Origin: Monosiga brevicollis MX1
Lineage: Eukaryota; Opisthokonta; Choanoflagellata; Craspedida; Salpingoecidae
Direction of reading: 5' to 3'
Assembly: GCF_000002865.3 (NCBI RefSeq)
Contig: NW_001865040.1
Span: forward strand, 2,226,743-2,256,861
DNA length: 30,119 nucleotides
A model generated the notes under the pieces. The model made no database searches. It was not told the DNA's origin and saw only the letters and a program-made list of their open reading frames with translations. Positions 9,969 to 20,390 of this stretch are shown piece after piece; the first letter of the stretch is position 1, and each line of letters opens with the position of its first letter. Made by a program: the position numbers and the translations under genes.

Positions 9969-10942
9969 GGCGAAGGTGGGCTTGCTATATCGTAATGAAG
10001 TGGCCAGGATACGCAAAAGATGAGTGTGGCGTAAAAAGCTCAGCCCTTCGGAAAGTGTCTAGCTTTTCGTTGTTTGTTGTTCTGTAACTAGCGGGCAGAA
10101 GAACCAGACGCGTCTTTCGGGCACAGTGGGCAGCGCACCGTCAATCAGGCGTGGAGCAGGCTGGCGAAGCAAAATGGCAACGCTGGCTTCGTGTCAAGAC
10201 CGGTGGGATGAGGCAGAGGGAGGGAGCCGTTAAAATGCAAGCGCGAGAAGTGGTCAGACAAGAGCTCAAAGGCAAAACTTGGGCTCCGGGAGCAAGAGGC
10301 CAATCGGTCGACTATCGAGTGGGCGTTGGTGAGAACATGGGCATAGGATGGTTTCGTGATGGTGATGGAAGCTGGGAATGAGGGCTGTGAGCAGCCCAAC
10401 CACGCCAAGCGTGTGGAGCCGCGGCAAGAGTCGGGTCGGATGGAAGGCCACGGCACCCACCAGCGCGCGTGTGTGGCAGCGGCAGAGGAGTTGTCCAGCC
10501 AAGTAGAGATCGTTCAAGTAAACGGGACGCAATCTTCCCGACCACTACACCTGAACCATCACGATTGACCACCCAAACCTGGGTCAGCATGAGCAACCCC
10601 CACACAAAACCACCAGAAAACAAGGGATCACGAGGGCAAGCACACATGAACGAACGGCTGGGTGGGTCTTGAAGCAATTGCAAGACTGAACTAGCCTTCC
10701 TCCCACGAGACTAAAGACGGCCGGTCCAACCCTGGAGGCCACGAGACGATCTAGCCAAGTGACGGCTCATGCTTGAGTGCGATCATGTTCTTCGTGTGTG
10801 TGCGTAGCGAACAGCCAGGAAAGCACCTGAAGCTTCCACACACTCGATCTCGCTCTATCTCTGTGAGAGCCTCTTTCTGAAGCCCTCTCTCTGAAACCCT
10901 CTAGCACTCCATCTCTATCTCTTCATTCAATTCACTTTTCTG

Positions 10943-10972
10943 CCTCTCTCTCTCAAAATTTCTCTCTCTCCT

Positions 10973-11003
<31 letters not shown>

Positions 11004-11009
11004 CTTTCG
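10943..11009. repeat. CT-rich pyrimidine microsatellite
   Basis: Mostly (CT)n on the + strand, with small interruptions (CAAAATT near 10954-10960) and a CTTT ending. It lies about 290 bases upstream of the IFT27 start. Confidence 0.92.
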
Positions 11010-11154
11010 CTCTGAGGGCTCCAGATAGAACAGTGATATACAACAGCTGTTTGGAAGAGTGCTGCCTTGGTGATGGTTCTCACTACTTTCGTGTTCAAAT
11101 GTCAGGTTCGATTTTGAATTTTTTTTTATTTTTTGAGGGAAACGGCAGTGGAAC

Positions 11155-11182
11155 GCGCAGACGCAGACGCAGACGCAGGCGC
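11155..11182. repeat. Short GCAGAC hexamer repeat upstream of IFT27
   Basis: Around four copies of a GCAGAC-like hexamer (GCAGAC, GCAGAC, GCAGAC, GCAGGC) lie about 115-140 bases before the IFT27 ATG, probably in its 5' UTR or core promoter. Confidence 0.85.
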
Positions 11183-11296
11183 ATTGCCCTCGGATTTTTC
11201 TGTCCCAGGGCACAGCATCTTCCTAGACACTTGTCAAGGACACGGCCCTACTTATCTTTTCAGTTTCGGCCGGTTTCATAGCCGCCAACCCTCATC

Positions 11297-12310
11297 ATGG
11301 TGGTCCTGCGCTCCAAGGTGGCGGTGCTCGGTGCGTAGTCCTGGCGCGCAGATCTCTATGATCACCCCCATCACTGCTGACTCGCCCTTTTGATGTGGTC
11401 TGATATGGTCTGCTATGGTTGACAGGTGAAGCCACTGCTGGAAAATCAGCCTTGGTTCAAAGCTTTCACAGTGATGGCTCGCACTTCCCCAAAGCCTACT
11501 CCATGGTGAGTCCACGCACAGCTGCATCTGTCAAGGAATGAAGGCAGTGCCTGCTTGCGCCCTTTCAACCCCTGACCTCTGCTTCCCTGCCTTCCGCCTC
11601 TGGGGTCTTTGACCTGAATGATGCATGGACAGACGACTGAGGTAGAAATTTTGACAAAGGCGATTGCCATCCCAGATTCAAACGACAGTGTGGTCCGTAT
11701 ATCCTGCCAAGGCGTTTGCGCCTCAACTCTATCAGTGTCATGGCCCTACTCATATGTCAAGCTCTCTGCCTCCCTCTCTCTTTACTTCGCAGGAATTCCT
11801 ACTCTACGACTTTGCTGGCAATGCCGCGTTTCGAGACGCCGTTGAAGCGCGCCTCGACAACATGGGCGCCCTCGTTCTGGTTTATGATGTTACTCAAAAA
11901 GACTCATTGGAAGCAGCGGAAGCCTGGCTCACCACCTTTGCCAAGCTGAACCCGACCTTCCTTGGTGTATTGGTGGGCACCAAGGCCGACCTTACCGCTC
12001 GCCGCGAGGTGGATGAGGAAACTGCCGTTGCCTTTGCCGAAAAGCATGATCTGCAACATTTTACCGTCTCTGCCGTACGTCAACTCTCCACCATCCTTTC
12101 TAGCTGCTCTCTCGCCTCCATCATGTCATATCCATCATGTCATATCGACTTGTCACATGCAACCTGATATGCGTCAATGTTGCTGGCGTGGTCTTGCTTT
12201 CGGGGTTACAGAAGGACAGCGAAGGCATTGAGGACCCGTTTGCACACCTGGCCCAGCAACTCAGCAAGGTGTACAAGGAAAAGCTAGCCTTGTTCGAGGC
12301 CATGGCCTAA
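11297..12310 (+). CDS. IFT27: Intraflagellar transport protein 27 (Rab-like GTPase, RABL4)
   Basis: A small GTPase subunit of the IFT-B complex. It pairs with IFT25 in known systems and helps move cargo, including the BBSome, along cilia. Exons 11297-11330, 11426-11505, 11633-11692, 11793-12074 and 12212-12310 join in phase to 184 residues; human IFT27 has 186. Motifs: P-loop G-E-A-T-A-G-K-S; LVQSFHSDGSHFPKAYSMTT, closely like the IFT27 segment after the P-loop; AIAIPDSNDSV; G3 as DFAGN, lacking the Gln of ordinary Rabs; G4 as GTKAD, with Thr replacing the usual Asn; and G5 SAK, formed across the last exon junction. The C-terminus EKLALFEAMA has no prenylation cysteine, which is normal for IFT27. 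An AATAAA lies 57 bases after the stop. It converges with IFT140. Confidence 0.96.
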
Positions 12311-12366
12311 GCGGAAGCCGGGACACGAGCCAAACCCAAACGCCTCTCGCTCGTGTCTATTTGTTG

Positions 12367-12372
12367 AATAAA
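12367..12372 (+). terminator. Polyadenylation signal AATAAA for IFT27
   Basis: A canonical AATAAA hexamer 57 bases after the IFT27 stop, within the 191-base convergent gap to IFT140. Position and strand fit the IFT27 transcript. Confidence 0.75.
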
Positions 12373-12501
12373 AAAAGCTTGTGCGTGCATCTCACAATTT
12401 CCCATGCACATAATAGAATGACTCAATTGTGTTGACTATACAGCTTGTCATAACAGGGAAAGTCACCACCTTGGGCGCGCGTCTGAGTGTAGCACACTCT
12501 T

Positions 12502-14883
12502 TTACACATCAGCACCTTCAATGTCCTCGCCCACCTCGTCTTCATCAGCACCCGAAGGGCCCGTGCCTTGACCAAGAGGAATGTCCAGCGCACGATGGAC
12601 TGTCTCAATCACACTGAGGTTTACGTAGTAGGTCAGATTGACACGGGGCAAACGACCTCGCAGCTCCTGCATCAGCTTGTATGCCTTGGAGTAATCCTCC
12701 CGTGCCGCCAAGGCCCTATTGTCACACGACCATCATGTCCTTATGAGTTGCAAGAGGAGCATGGCCCAGCCCACCGTGGTGGTGGAGTAGGGACTGTATG
12801 CCTCCCAGAACACGCCAACCAATTCGCAAAGGCATGGCTTACTCAATCATAATGCCGTACACATCGCCAATTCGAATGGCATCCTCAATGCCAGGTGCAT
12901 GCAGCAACGCAGCTGCCTCATCAAGCATGGCGGCTGAATCCCGCTCGCCCATTTGTCGAACTGTGACAAACCTGCACATAACCATGACCATGAGAAGGGA
13001 GTGGCCGCCAAATCGATCGCTCTGCGCCGGTGGCTCACGGTTGATGCACTCAAAAAATAATAATTATAATAATAATAAAACTTACTTCTCCACGTGCATG
13101 ATACGCGTCTGCAACGACGAGACGCGACGCTCTTGCTCATCAAAGTCGTTCATCTTGGCACGGCTCAAGCAGTTGAGCGCTTCTCGCAACGCTTCCAGAG
13201 CCTAATCAGGAGTAAAGGAGTAGGCGGGTGTGGCGTAAGACACTTGCGCTCCACAACACGTCTCAAGCACCCCCAAGGAGCGCGCGTGATGCAGAAAAGG
13301 TAGCAGCAAAAAACTGCAATGTTGCTTTCGCACAACAGAACGCAGAAGCTGCTGTCTCCACAGGACCGCACCTTATCGTAGTTTTGGTAGTCGTCAATCT
13401 CCACCTGTGCACACGACTCGTAGAAAGACGCCAGCGAATCCAAGGCACGACCACGCGTGTAAAAGCCGATGATGTTCTTCATGATCTCGGGGTCCTGTCG
13501 CCAGTTGAGACTCTGAAGGTAGTTGGCAGCCATGATGTATACCTCCTTTTGCCGGCATTTGTTCGCAAAGAACATAATCTTGCTCGTGTCACCGCTCTTG
13601 AGCAGCGCACGCATTGACTTGACAAACTTGCCGGCCTGTGAATACTTCTTGGTCGCCAGCTGGTAGGAACCTTGTGCATAGGCAATGTCTGCAATACGCT
13701 CCAACACCTGGTTGCGCACCGTCTTGTCCACGGCACCCTTGGCATAGGTCATGCGCTCAGCATTCTCCTCCTACGAGCCAAGTCATGCGACATGTTTAAT
13801 CGAGAGAAAGCATCAGACTCATCAATCCAGCACCACGCCTCGTGCCACACAGAAAAGGAAGCACCATGGGTTACTCGGCAAATCGATATGACTGAACCCG
13901 AAAGTCTACCCAAGGCAACTGGACACTGACCGTGAGATGCACGTGATGCTCGCCGATGAGCTTGAGCGCCTCCTCAAAGCGCTTGCCAACGATGAGCAAG
14001 TTAACGGCCTTGTCATATTGACGATGGTCGATGAAAAAGGTGGCAGCACGCTGCACGAGCTGAGGGTCGGTTGTTTCGTCGAGATCTGCGGCAATAGCGC
14101 CGAGAGCTTGGAAAGATTGATGGTCAAAGCACATCTCAAGTGCCTTGGCCACACGGCCACCCTTGTGGTACAGCATAACGGCCTTGTCATACATGCCCTG
14201 ACTTTCGTAAAACTCGCCGGCCGAGATCATGTCCACCTGATTCCCCGTCAAGAGAGTAAGATACACGACCGCAAGCACAAGAACATGAGATGGAGAACCG
14301 CCGAGTCAACGGCTGGCGATACACAAGCAGTGGGCGCAACCCCCGAGCACATGTCGCACCTTGGTGGAGTTGAGAGCCAGATTGAGCATCTGGTCCTTGA
14401 GGCCATGTTCCTTGGCCAGCTTGATGGCGTTGGTGTAGCACTCCGAGTTGGAGTACCATTCGATGGCCTCTTCCACTTGGTCCTGTAGCATTTGGGATCA
14501 GCCAAGCAAAATATCAGTTTTAGGTAGCGTGTGCCCTCGCACCCATGTCACCGTGCCGGTCATGCCCGACCAGAGGCTATTCGAATGATACCTTGGCTTC
14601 AAAATGACGAGCGAGGTGATAGGCAGCGGCCTTGTCTTGCGTTCGTCGCGCCAGCTCACAGGCCTCCGACACCTTATCCTCAAAACAGTACACGCGGACC
14701 ATGGACAGGATGTCGTCGCAGCCCGCATACAGCTTGAGGGCTTCGTCCAGATCCGACTGAGACTCCTTGTACTGACCATACCAGCGCAAAATGTCCTTGG
14801 ACTGCGTGGCACGCACGTAGTTCTATCACAAGAGCCCGTTGCCAGGCGTGGAATGTCCAACGCATCGTTTGCCATCGTGAGCA

Positions 14884-14931
<48 letters not shown>

Positions 14932-17900
14932 AGGCAGAGGCGGACCAGAACGCCAAAACAAACCTGGAGCTCGGTAGGGTGCCCAAGCAAAAGACGCGGC
15001 ACCTCACGCTTATCAGCGTGCGAATTTTCATACGCCTTGATAGCATCACCAATCTGCTCAGTGAAAAGGTAGTGCAACAGGGCGAAACATGAGATGAGCA
15101 AGCACTCGCAAACATTCCCATTTTGACGCCAGGGCGGACATGGCCGACTTCGGGGCTGCCAGGGACCGACCTCGCCCAAAGCTTCAAAATGTCGGGCTTG
15201 CTCGTAAAATGTCGTCTTGATGTGCAGACGGTCATGCTCCATGCCCACGCGCTGGGCATCCTGCCAACGGTTGCTGTCCCGATACAACTGCACCAGCAAA
15301 TCAAAGCGGCCGGCATTCTACAAAAAAAAAATGGATATGCTGTGAGCTGCAACGCTCGTGCCCTGTTGTCCTGCGACATGAGCCAAGCGCACCTTCAGAA
15401 TTTCCTCGGCTTCTTCGACCATGCCCAAGTGAATAGCAAGAATGGCAGCCTTGGCCTCATCGGTCTCATTCTGCGCTTCGCGAAGAGCCCGTGCGCCCAC
15501 GGCATTTCCCATGCGCCCAAGGCAGACAATCGCCACGTCCATGCGCTTGGTGTTGACACACATGCGCGCCATGTTGGCCCAGACTGCATCGTTCTCAATG
15601 ACACGCACAGCCCGGAAGGCCTCGTCCAGGTTGCCAAGCGTCAGCTGGTAGCTGAACTCCATCATGGCCTCGCGGGTATCACGATCGGCCTCGGGAATGC
15701 CTGCAAAATCGCGTAGAGGACGAGACTCGTACATGGCGTTGTCCTCGCTCTTGTGGCGCAACGTGAAGTACATGTTGGGGACCGTGACACCCAATAGGGC
15801 GCCGTCATCCGGCTTGAGATCAAAGCTGTGGTGCTCAACCAGTCCCTTGGCCGCGGTAGCGAAGAAGGAAGTCACTCGGCGTTTGATAATGCCGTCCGAG
15901 CTGACGTTGCGCGATTCAACCACGAGGAGACGAGGATCGGACGTGTCCCAGGCAATGCTTTGTGGTGTGAAGCCCACGCCCGCAGACTGGTGGAAAACCT
16001 TTTCCTGAGCGGTTGCCCACAGCCAGACCATGGGCTGATCGTCATGCTCGGCCATACCGAAAAAGGCGACAAAGGAGCCATCTGCGTTGATTGCCACAGC
16101 TGACACTTGATCGAGCTCATCGGTGGCATCATGGGGGCCTGCCTGTGGTACGGCCTCGCGACGCGCGAGGTCCCAGGTACGCACTACGCACTTGTTGGTC
16201 ACGGCCACCAAGGAGTCACTGGACAATGATCAAGCGAAAGGAGGACGAACAAAATTGTGAGCGCTCAGTGGGTCCTCGGCTCGAGACTTGACGACCCCGG
16301 CGCACAAACGTAGACATGCTCAAGGTGGCAGGCAACGTACCCATTGACAGCAAGATGAGTGACTGTACCCTCATTGGTACCAAAGGTCATGACCTGCTTG
16401 GAGCTGCCGTTGTAGCTACGAGCCTCAACGCGAGATTCGATGGCGGTGAAAACAGTGCTGCCGTGCAGGGCCACCGCGGTGGCAGCGCAGGGGAAGGCGT
16501 TGGCAGAACGGAGCACATTGCCATCTTTGACCAGCTCGTGGACGGCAACCTCCCGGGCCCCAAAGGTGGCTACAGCATCCTGGCTCACAGCCACGCCCTT
16601 GATTGAAAAGTCACCGTCAAGGCTGTGCGTGTGCTTGTCAAAAACATCCACGACCAGGCGAGCCGCGGAGACCTGAATGGCAGAGGCGGTGGCGCAAAAC
16701 GCCTTGCGCATAATGTGCTCACGAAGGATGGACACGCTGTCTACGTTATTTTGAGCCCCGAGGAGGGAATTCGGGCCCCACGTCAGGCGCACCAGGCTGC
16801 CGGAGAGCTCAATCGGCGGCTGAAAAGACCACATGGTGGTGGCGTCATCATCCTGCAGATTGGCTGCATTGTACTTCCACATGAAGACATAGCCGTTGCG
16901 TGAGCCAGCCGCCATCAACTGGCTGCGCGGGTCATAGGACACGGCGGCGAGGATATCCGAGGGCGTAAAGTCACCCGACTCCTGGGCAATGGATAGAGAG
17001 TAGAGATCCCCAGCCTCGGCATTCCACAAGCGAATTTGATTTTCGCCGGTGGCAAAGGCCAGGACGCCGGCAGCCGCCCATGCGGTCTGGCCTGGTAGCT
17101 TGCCGGCCAGCTTGAAGAGATACTTTTCCGTCAGACCAGTCTGAATAACACGGTGCTGGATCACGGTCATTTCCGTTGTGATGGCCATCAGCAAGTCTGG
17201 GCGGCAGCGTGAAAAGTGCGCGATTGATATGTCAGAAGAAGGCGAAGGCGGCAATCAGGCAGCGACGGAAGCGACGACAAGAATGGGCAGAGAGGGGGCG
17301 GACGCCAGCATACTTGAGCGGGGATCGTAGGTGAGATCGTGAATGTTGCCCTCGACCTTGAAGGCCGAACTGAGATCACCACTCGCTTCACAGCGCAGCA
17401 CCTCGTTGTCAGTGGTGCTGACAAAAAAGACGCTGTTGGAGCCCCGAGCACCTTCGACGGGGCAACCTAGCACCAAGGTGGCGTGGAAAAGGGACGGCAA
17501 AGTGAGATAACTGTCAAGCTGTGTGGCGCTGCTCGGCAGGTGTAACAAAAAAAATAAAAAAAAATAAAATAAAAATTAAGAACAATAAATGAATAATAAT
17601 AAAAGTGCAAAGGTATCTCAAACGTACAGTGCAGGCAGCCTGCGCTAAGGCGCATCTCTGTGGCCAGGGTGGGTTTGCCGCTCTGGCTCACCATCCACAC
17701 ACAAACAAGACCATCCTAGGGTGTGGAGTGGCAACCTCGGTCAGATAGATCAGAGGCAGTGCCTCTTGCCGGGTTCGACGTAGAGAGGATGGTGAGTTGG
17801 GCTGATACAAACCTCATCACCGCTGATGAGACGAGAACCATCCGCAGACCAACGAACAAAGACCAGGGCTGCCTCGTGGAGGCGCTTGCATTCGTTGGCC

Positions 17901-18468
17901 TGTTCTGTGGCGTGATTCCACAGCACAATCTCACCCGAAGCCCAACTGCTCATGCAAGAACGCCGAATGAGAAGCCAAGGGAAGACCAACGGGGGAGATG
18001 ACAACTTTTTTATAGAGTCCCAGCTGGGCGTTGCGTTTTCAGAATAACAAGGACACAGCCGAATAGAGAAGAAGCCAAATAACCGAAGATGACGGGGGCC
18101 TTGCAAAACAACTTTGGGGTTCAAGGCAGGAGTTGAATACCTCGTTGCAAGCACCTGCTCGATGGGATGCCAAGCTACGTCGGTAGGATGTGCAGAACGT
18201 TGCAGGGTAGCCGAGGGCAAGTTTTCGCCGTCGTCTGTGTACAGCGAGACGTTGCCCGTCACCATGCCCTGACGCTTCTGTGGATGGTGGCAGGCCACGG
18301 TGTCCGATTAGACATCAAGAGATGATGAGTTGAGAGCAAATGAGACCCAGCCAGGAAACGAACCTCCTTGGCAGCCACGGCCAGAAGCGGAGTCTTGGGG
18401 TGCCAGCGCGAGGTGATGGGGGTGTACGCCTCTTGCGCATTAACGGGAAAGTCAAAGAACATGGCCAT
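12502..18468 (-). CDS. IFT140: Intraflagellar transport protein 140
   Basis: A large subunit of the IFT-A core, needed for retrograde ciliary transport and membrane-protein entry. Sixteen exons join in phase to about 1366 residues (human about 1462): 18468-18364, 18277-18141, 17945-17813, 17715-17624, 17510-17314, 17196-16341, 16218-15393, 15317-15171, 15053-14964, 14822-14592, 14482-14360, 14236-13931, 13770-13372, 13201-13086, 12971-12843, 12715-12502. The N-terminal half is WD40 propeller sequence (for example [14 protein letters not shown] and [16 protein letters not shown]); the rest is TPR-like helices. Diagnostic stretches: [89 protein letters not shown]. The acidic C-terminus ([10 protein letters not shown]) also matches the family. 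I chose the ATG at 18468 (MAMFFDF, like MALYYDH in animals); 18480 is possible. The exon 4-5 join needs a GTTTGA donor and is the weakest. Confidence 0.97.
14885..14927. repeat. (CA)n microsatellite in an IFT140 intron
   Basis: An uninterrupted CA run of about 43 bases inside the intron between the exons ending at 14964 and starting at 14822 (on the - strand it reads as GT). Confidence 0.96.
17547..17605. repeat. AT-rich low-complexity tract in an IFT140 intron
   Basis: A run of A/T-only words (AAAATAAAATAAAAATTAAG and similar) between exons 4 and 5. It stands out sharply from the GC-rich surroundings; on the transcribed strand it is T-rich. Confidence 0.85.
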
Positions 18469-18934
18469 CGCGGCGGTCATGAATCAAAGAGCAATCGGTA
18501 CGACCTAATGGCGCCAATCCTGTGCCGGATCGTTGCCTGTTGGCGTCTACCACCACAAACACCATCCAGATGTCAGTCCGCATCAAGGAGGGAGGCGCAC
18601 AAGAGTATGGCCCTGCCCGGCTGCCCGGCTGCCGTCCAGGTTGGTCAGTTTTGACTGCCCCGTGCAGTGCCAAGCTTTATCTCGCCCAAACCGACCCCTT
18701 CAAACACCACAGAACGCGCAACAGCCCAACCCTGCTTACCTCAAGTCCCAAGCACAGGGCTGGGAAAGACAGTAGGAAAGAACCTTGCTGGGGCAGCCAA
18801 CCACGGCGACCCAGTGACACGGAAAACTGCCCGCGCGAGCCGAGAGAGAGAGAGAGAGACGTGTCAAAAAAAAAAGAGAAGATCGGCTTGAGGTTGGTAA
18901 CACAGCTGCGAGGGCAGAAACTAGAAAATGTCCC

Positions 18935-19135
18935 GCATCACCTTCATCTTTGTCTTCATTATCTTTTATTTTTTCTTCATAAATAAACTCTGACTTTATT
19001 ATGAGATCAACAATTACCTGACCTTTATAATCAATAAGCTATTTCACTGAGGAGATAAGTACCCCACACTCAACATCAAGTTCAAATACAACAAAAGAAT
19101 TTTCGAAAAAATTCAATTCGAACCGGCCATAACAC
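18935..19135. other. AT-rich island in GC-rich DNA
   Basis: About 200 bases dominated by A and T, including TTATCTTTTATTTTTTCTTC and TTTATAATCAATAAGC. There is no open frame of interest and no tRNA fold I could support. It could be a nucleosome-poor regulatory region, a replication-origin-like element or the decayed remains of an insertion; the sequence does not decide. Confidence 0.6.
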
Positions 19136-19521
19136 TTGTTTATCGGTGGTTATTGGGTGAACATGTGTTTCAAACGGGATGTTCCTGGTCATTTCTTCTG
19201 ACATTTCTTGGTTTGTCACTCTGACAAATGGTAATGGGTGGTCCTCCAAACCGGCAGCACGAACCGGCAGCGCCTTGACTGGTGCGCCGAGTCAGAAGGC
19301 AGCCCTCAGGCTGCCAAAGATAATGCCACGGCATCCTAATAGCTTGCATCCCAAGCACTGTAGACCCGACCAGTTCCCCCGCCCCTGCGGACCTCGGCGC
19401 AGAGTGCTCACCATCATTATCAAAGACCAGAAGAAGAATAAAAGAATCAACTCTACGCTAAGATAGGTTGAACAAGATACCGAAAGCTCTCTCTCTTTCT
19501 CAAACCGACCAAACCAATTCA

Positions 19522-19529
19522 CTTCTCTC

Positions 19530-19588
<59 letters not shown>

Positions 19589-19637
19589 TAAACTCTCTCT
19601 CTCTCTCTCTCTCTCTTAAACTCTCTCTCTCTCTCTT

Positions 19638-19696
<59 letters not shown>

Positions 19697-19725
19697 CTCT
19701 CTCTCTCTCTCTCTCTCTCACTCTC
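19522..19725. repeat. (CT)n tract interrupted by TTAAA
   Basis: A roughly 200-base (CT)n array on the + strand carrying TTAAA at 19589-19593, 19616-19620, 19636-19640 and 19692-19696. A fifth TTAAA follows just outside the array at 19746-19750, also flanked by CT. The unit is thus variable-length (CT)n-TTAAA, a composite satellite rather than a plain microsatellite. Confidence 0.93.
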
Positions 19726-20025
19726 ACACACAAATGAATGATTTCTTAAACTGATCAACACACACACACACGCACGCAGACAGACAGAGCGCCATTGATT
19801 GAGCTGATATCGCTTTGGCAGCACACCGTGGCGGGAGGGGGAGGGAGGCTTCTCAGGGCCTGTTGGTGTTGGATTCTGGCCAGCATTGGGAGGACGGTGC
19901 CTTTTCAAGACTCTGATTGATATTGTGAGGGTTTTAGACACGGTGCTTGCCGCGTTTGAGCCGTGGTACGCCTCCTTTTCGTGTGCCACTGTGTGCACCT
20001 CCGAAGTCAGGCGCTCCACCTCAGG

Positions 20026-20063
20026 GCTGCTGCTGCTGCGGCTGTTGCTGCTGCTGCTGCTGG
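20026..20063. repeat. CTG-type trinucleotide repeat upstream of the Smaug-like gene
   Basis: An imperfect CTG array (with CGG and TTG variants) about 330 bases before the chosen start codon, probably in the 5' UTR or promoter. A different CAG array encodes glutamines within the gene near 23062-23084. Confidence 0.88.
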
Positions 20064-20390
20064 GGCTGGCCCAGGTCGGCGTGATCCCTCACAGGAGTCG
20101 GCTGTCTCTTTCTTTCGATTGATCCAGGCATTTCAGGACAGGCGCCGCGCACTGCGTTGGCAAGCATCTGTATCTCCCCGGTGTCTGCTACGCTCGACGT
20201 CTGTCACCGCTTTGTGAAGCCGCACGTGAATGTTGGTGCGTGCGTGGCTCGCAGCTCAGGCACAGCGCCCGTGCACGCCGTGCTGCTGAACCTGTCTTAT
20301 TCAATGAGGAGGGAAAGAGCTTCACCTAAACACCTTTCTTTGCACTTGGAGCCGAGGTTTGTGGGGCCCAGGGCCTTCACGTTCACCGTC

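Larger units (their letters stand above)
9969..11296. promoter_or_regulatory. Divergent intergenic region between DUF1295 gene and IFT27
   Basis: About 1.3 kb lies between two divergent start codons. Several open frames occur at 10145-10683 on both strands, but none shows domain-like composition or in-phase splice partners. A pyrimidine repeat (10943-11009) and a short hexamer repeat (11155-11182) lie in the half nearer IFT27. I found no full RFX X-box. Confidence 0.5.
18469..20390. promoter_or_regulatory. Divergent intergenic region between IFT140 and the Smaug-like gene
   Basis: The longest gene-free stretch in the window, about 1.9 kb, holding two outward-facing promoters. It contains an AT-rich patch (18935-19135), a long CT tract broken by TTAAA (19522-19725), a short CA/CG-A run (19758-19778) and CTG repeats (20026-20063). 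A half X-box (GTTGCC, 18532-18537) lies 64 bases upstream of the IFT140 ATG, without a matching second half. No gene was seen. Confidence 0.55.

Noticed and set aside
10145-10683. Several overlapping frames on both strands that could be a short gene or an extra DUF1295 exon
   Set aside because: No splice phase connects them to the DUF1295 start, which already begins with a family-typical N-terminus, and composition is not protein-like.
11095-11130. GGTTCGATT followed by a T run, resembling a tRNA B box and Pol III terminator
   Set aside because: No A box and no T-arm or acceptor pairing upstream.
13937-14488. A 183-residue open frame on the + strand
   Set aside because: Antisense to IFT140 exons 11 and 12; no independent domain features.
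14498-15379. A 293-residue open frame on the - strand
   Set aside because: It is in the wrong frame across IFT140 exons 8-10 and their introns, with Cys/Ser/Arg-rich low-quality sequence, including a (CV)n run from the CA repeat.
19105-19140. GGTTCGAATT on the - strand followed by a T run, again tRNA-like
   Set aside because: The flanks cannot form a T stem and there is no cloverleaf upstream.
19738-19750. TTAAA sites as possible piggyBac insertion scars
   Set aside because: No inverted terminal repeats or transposase sequence nearby.
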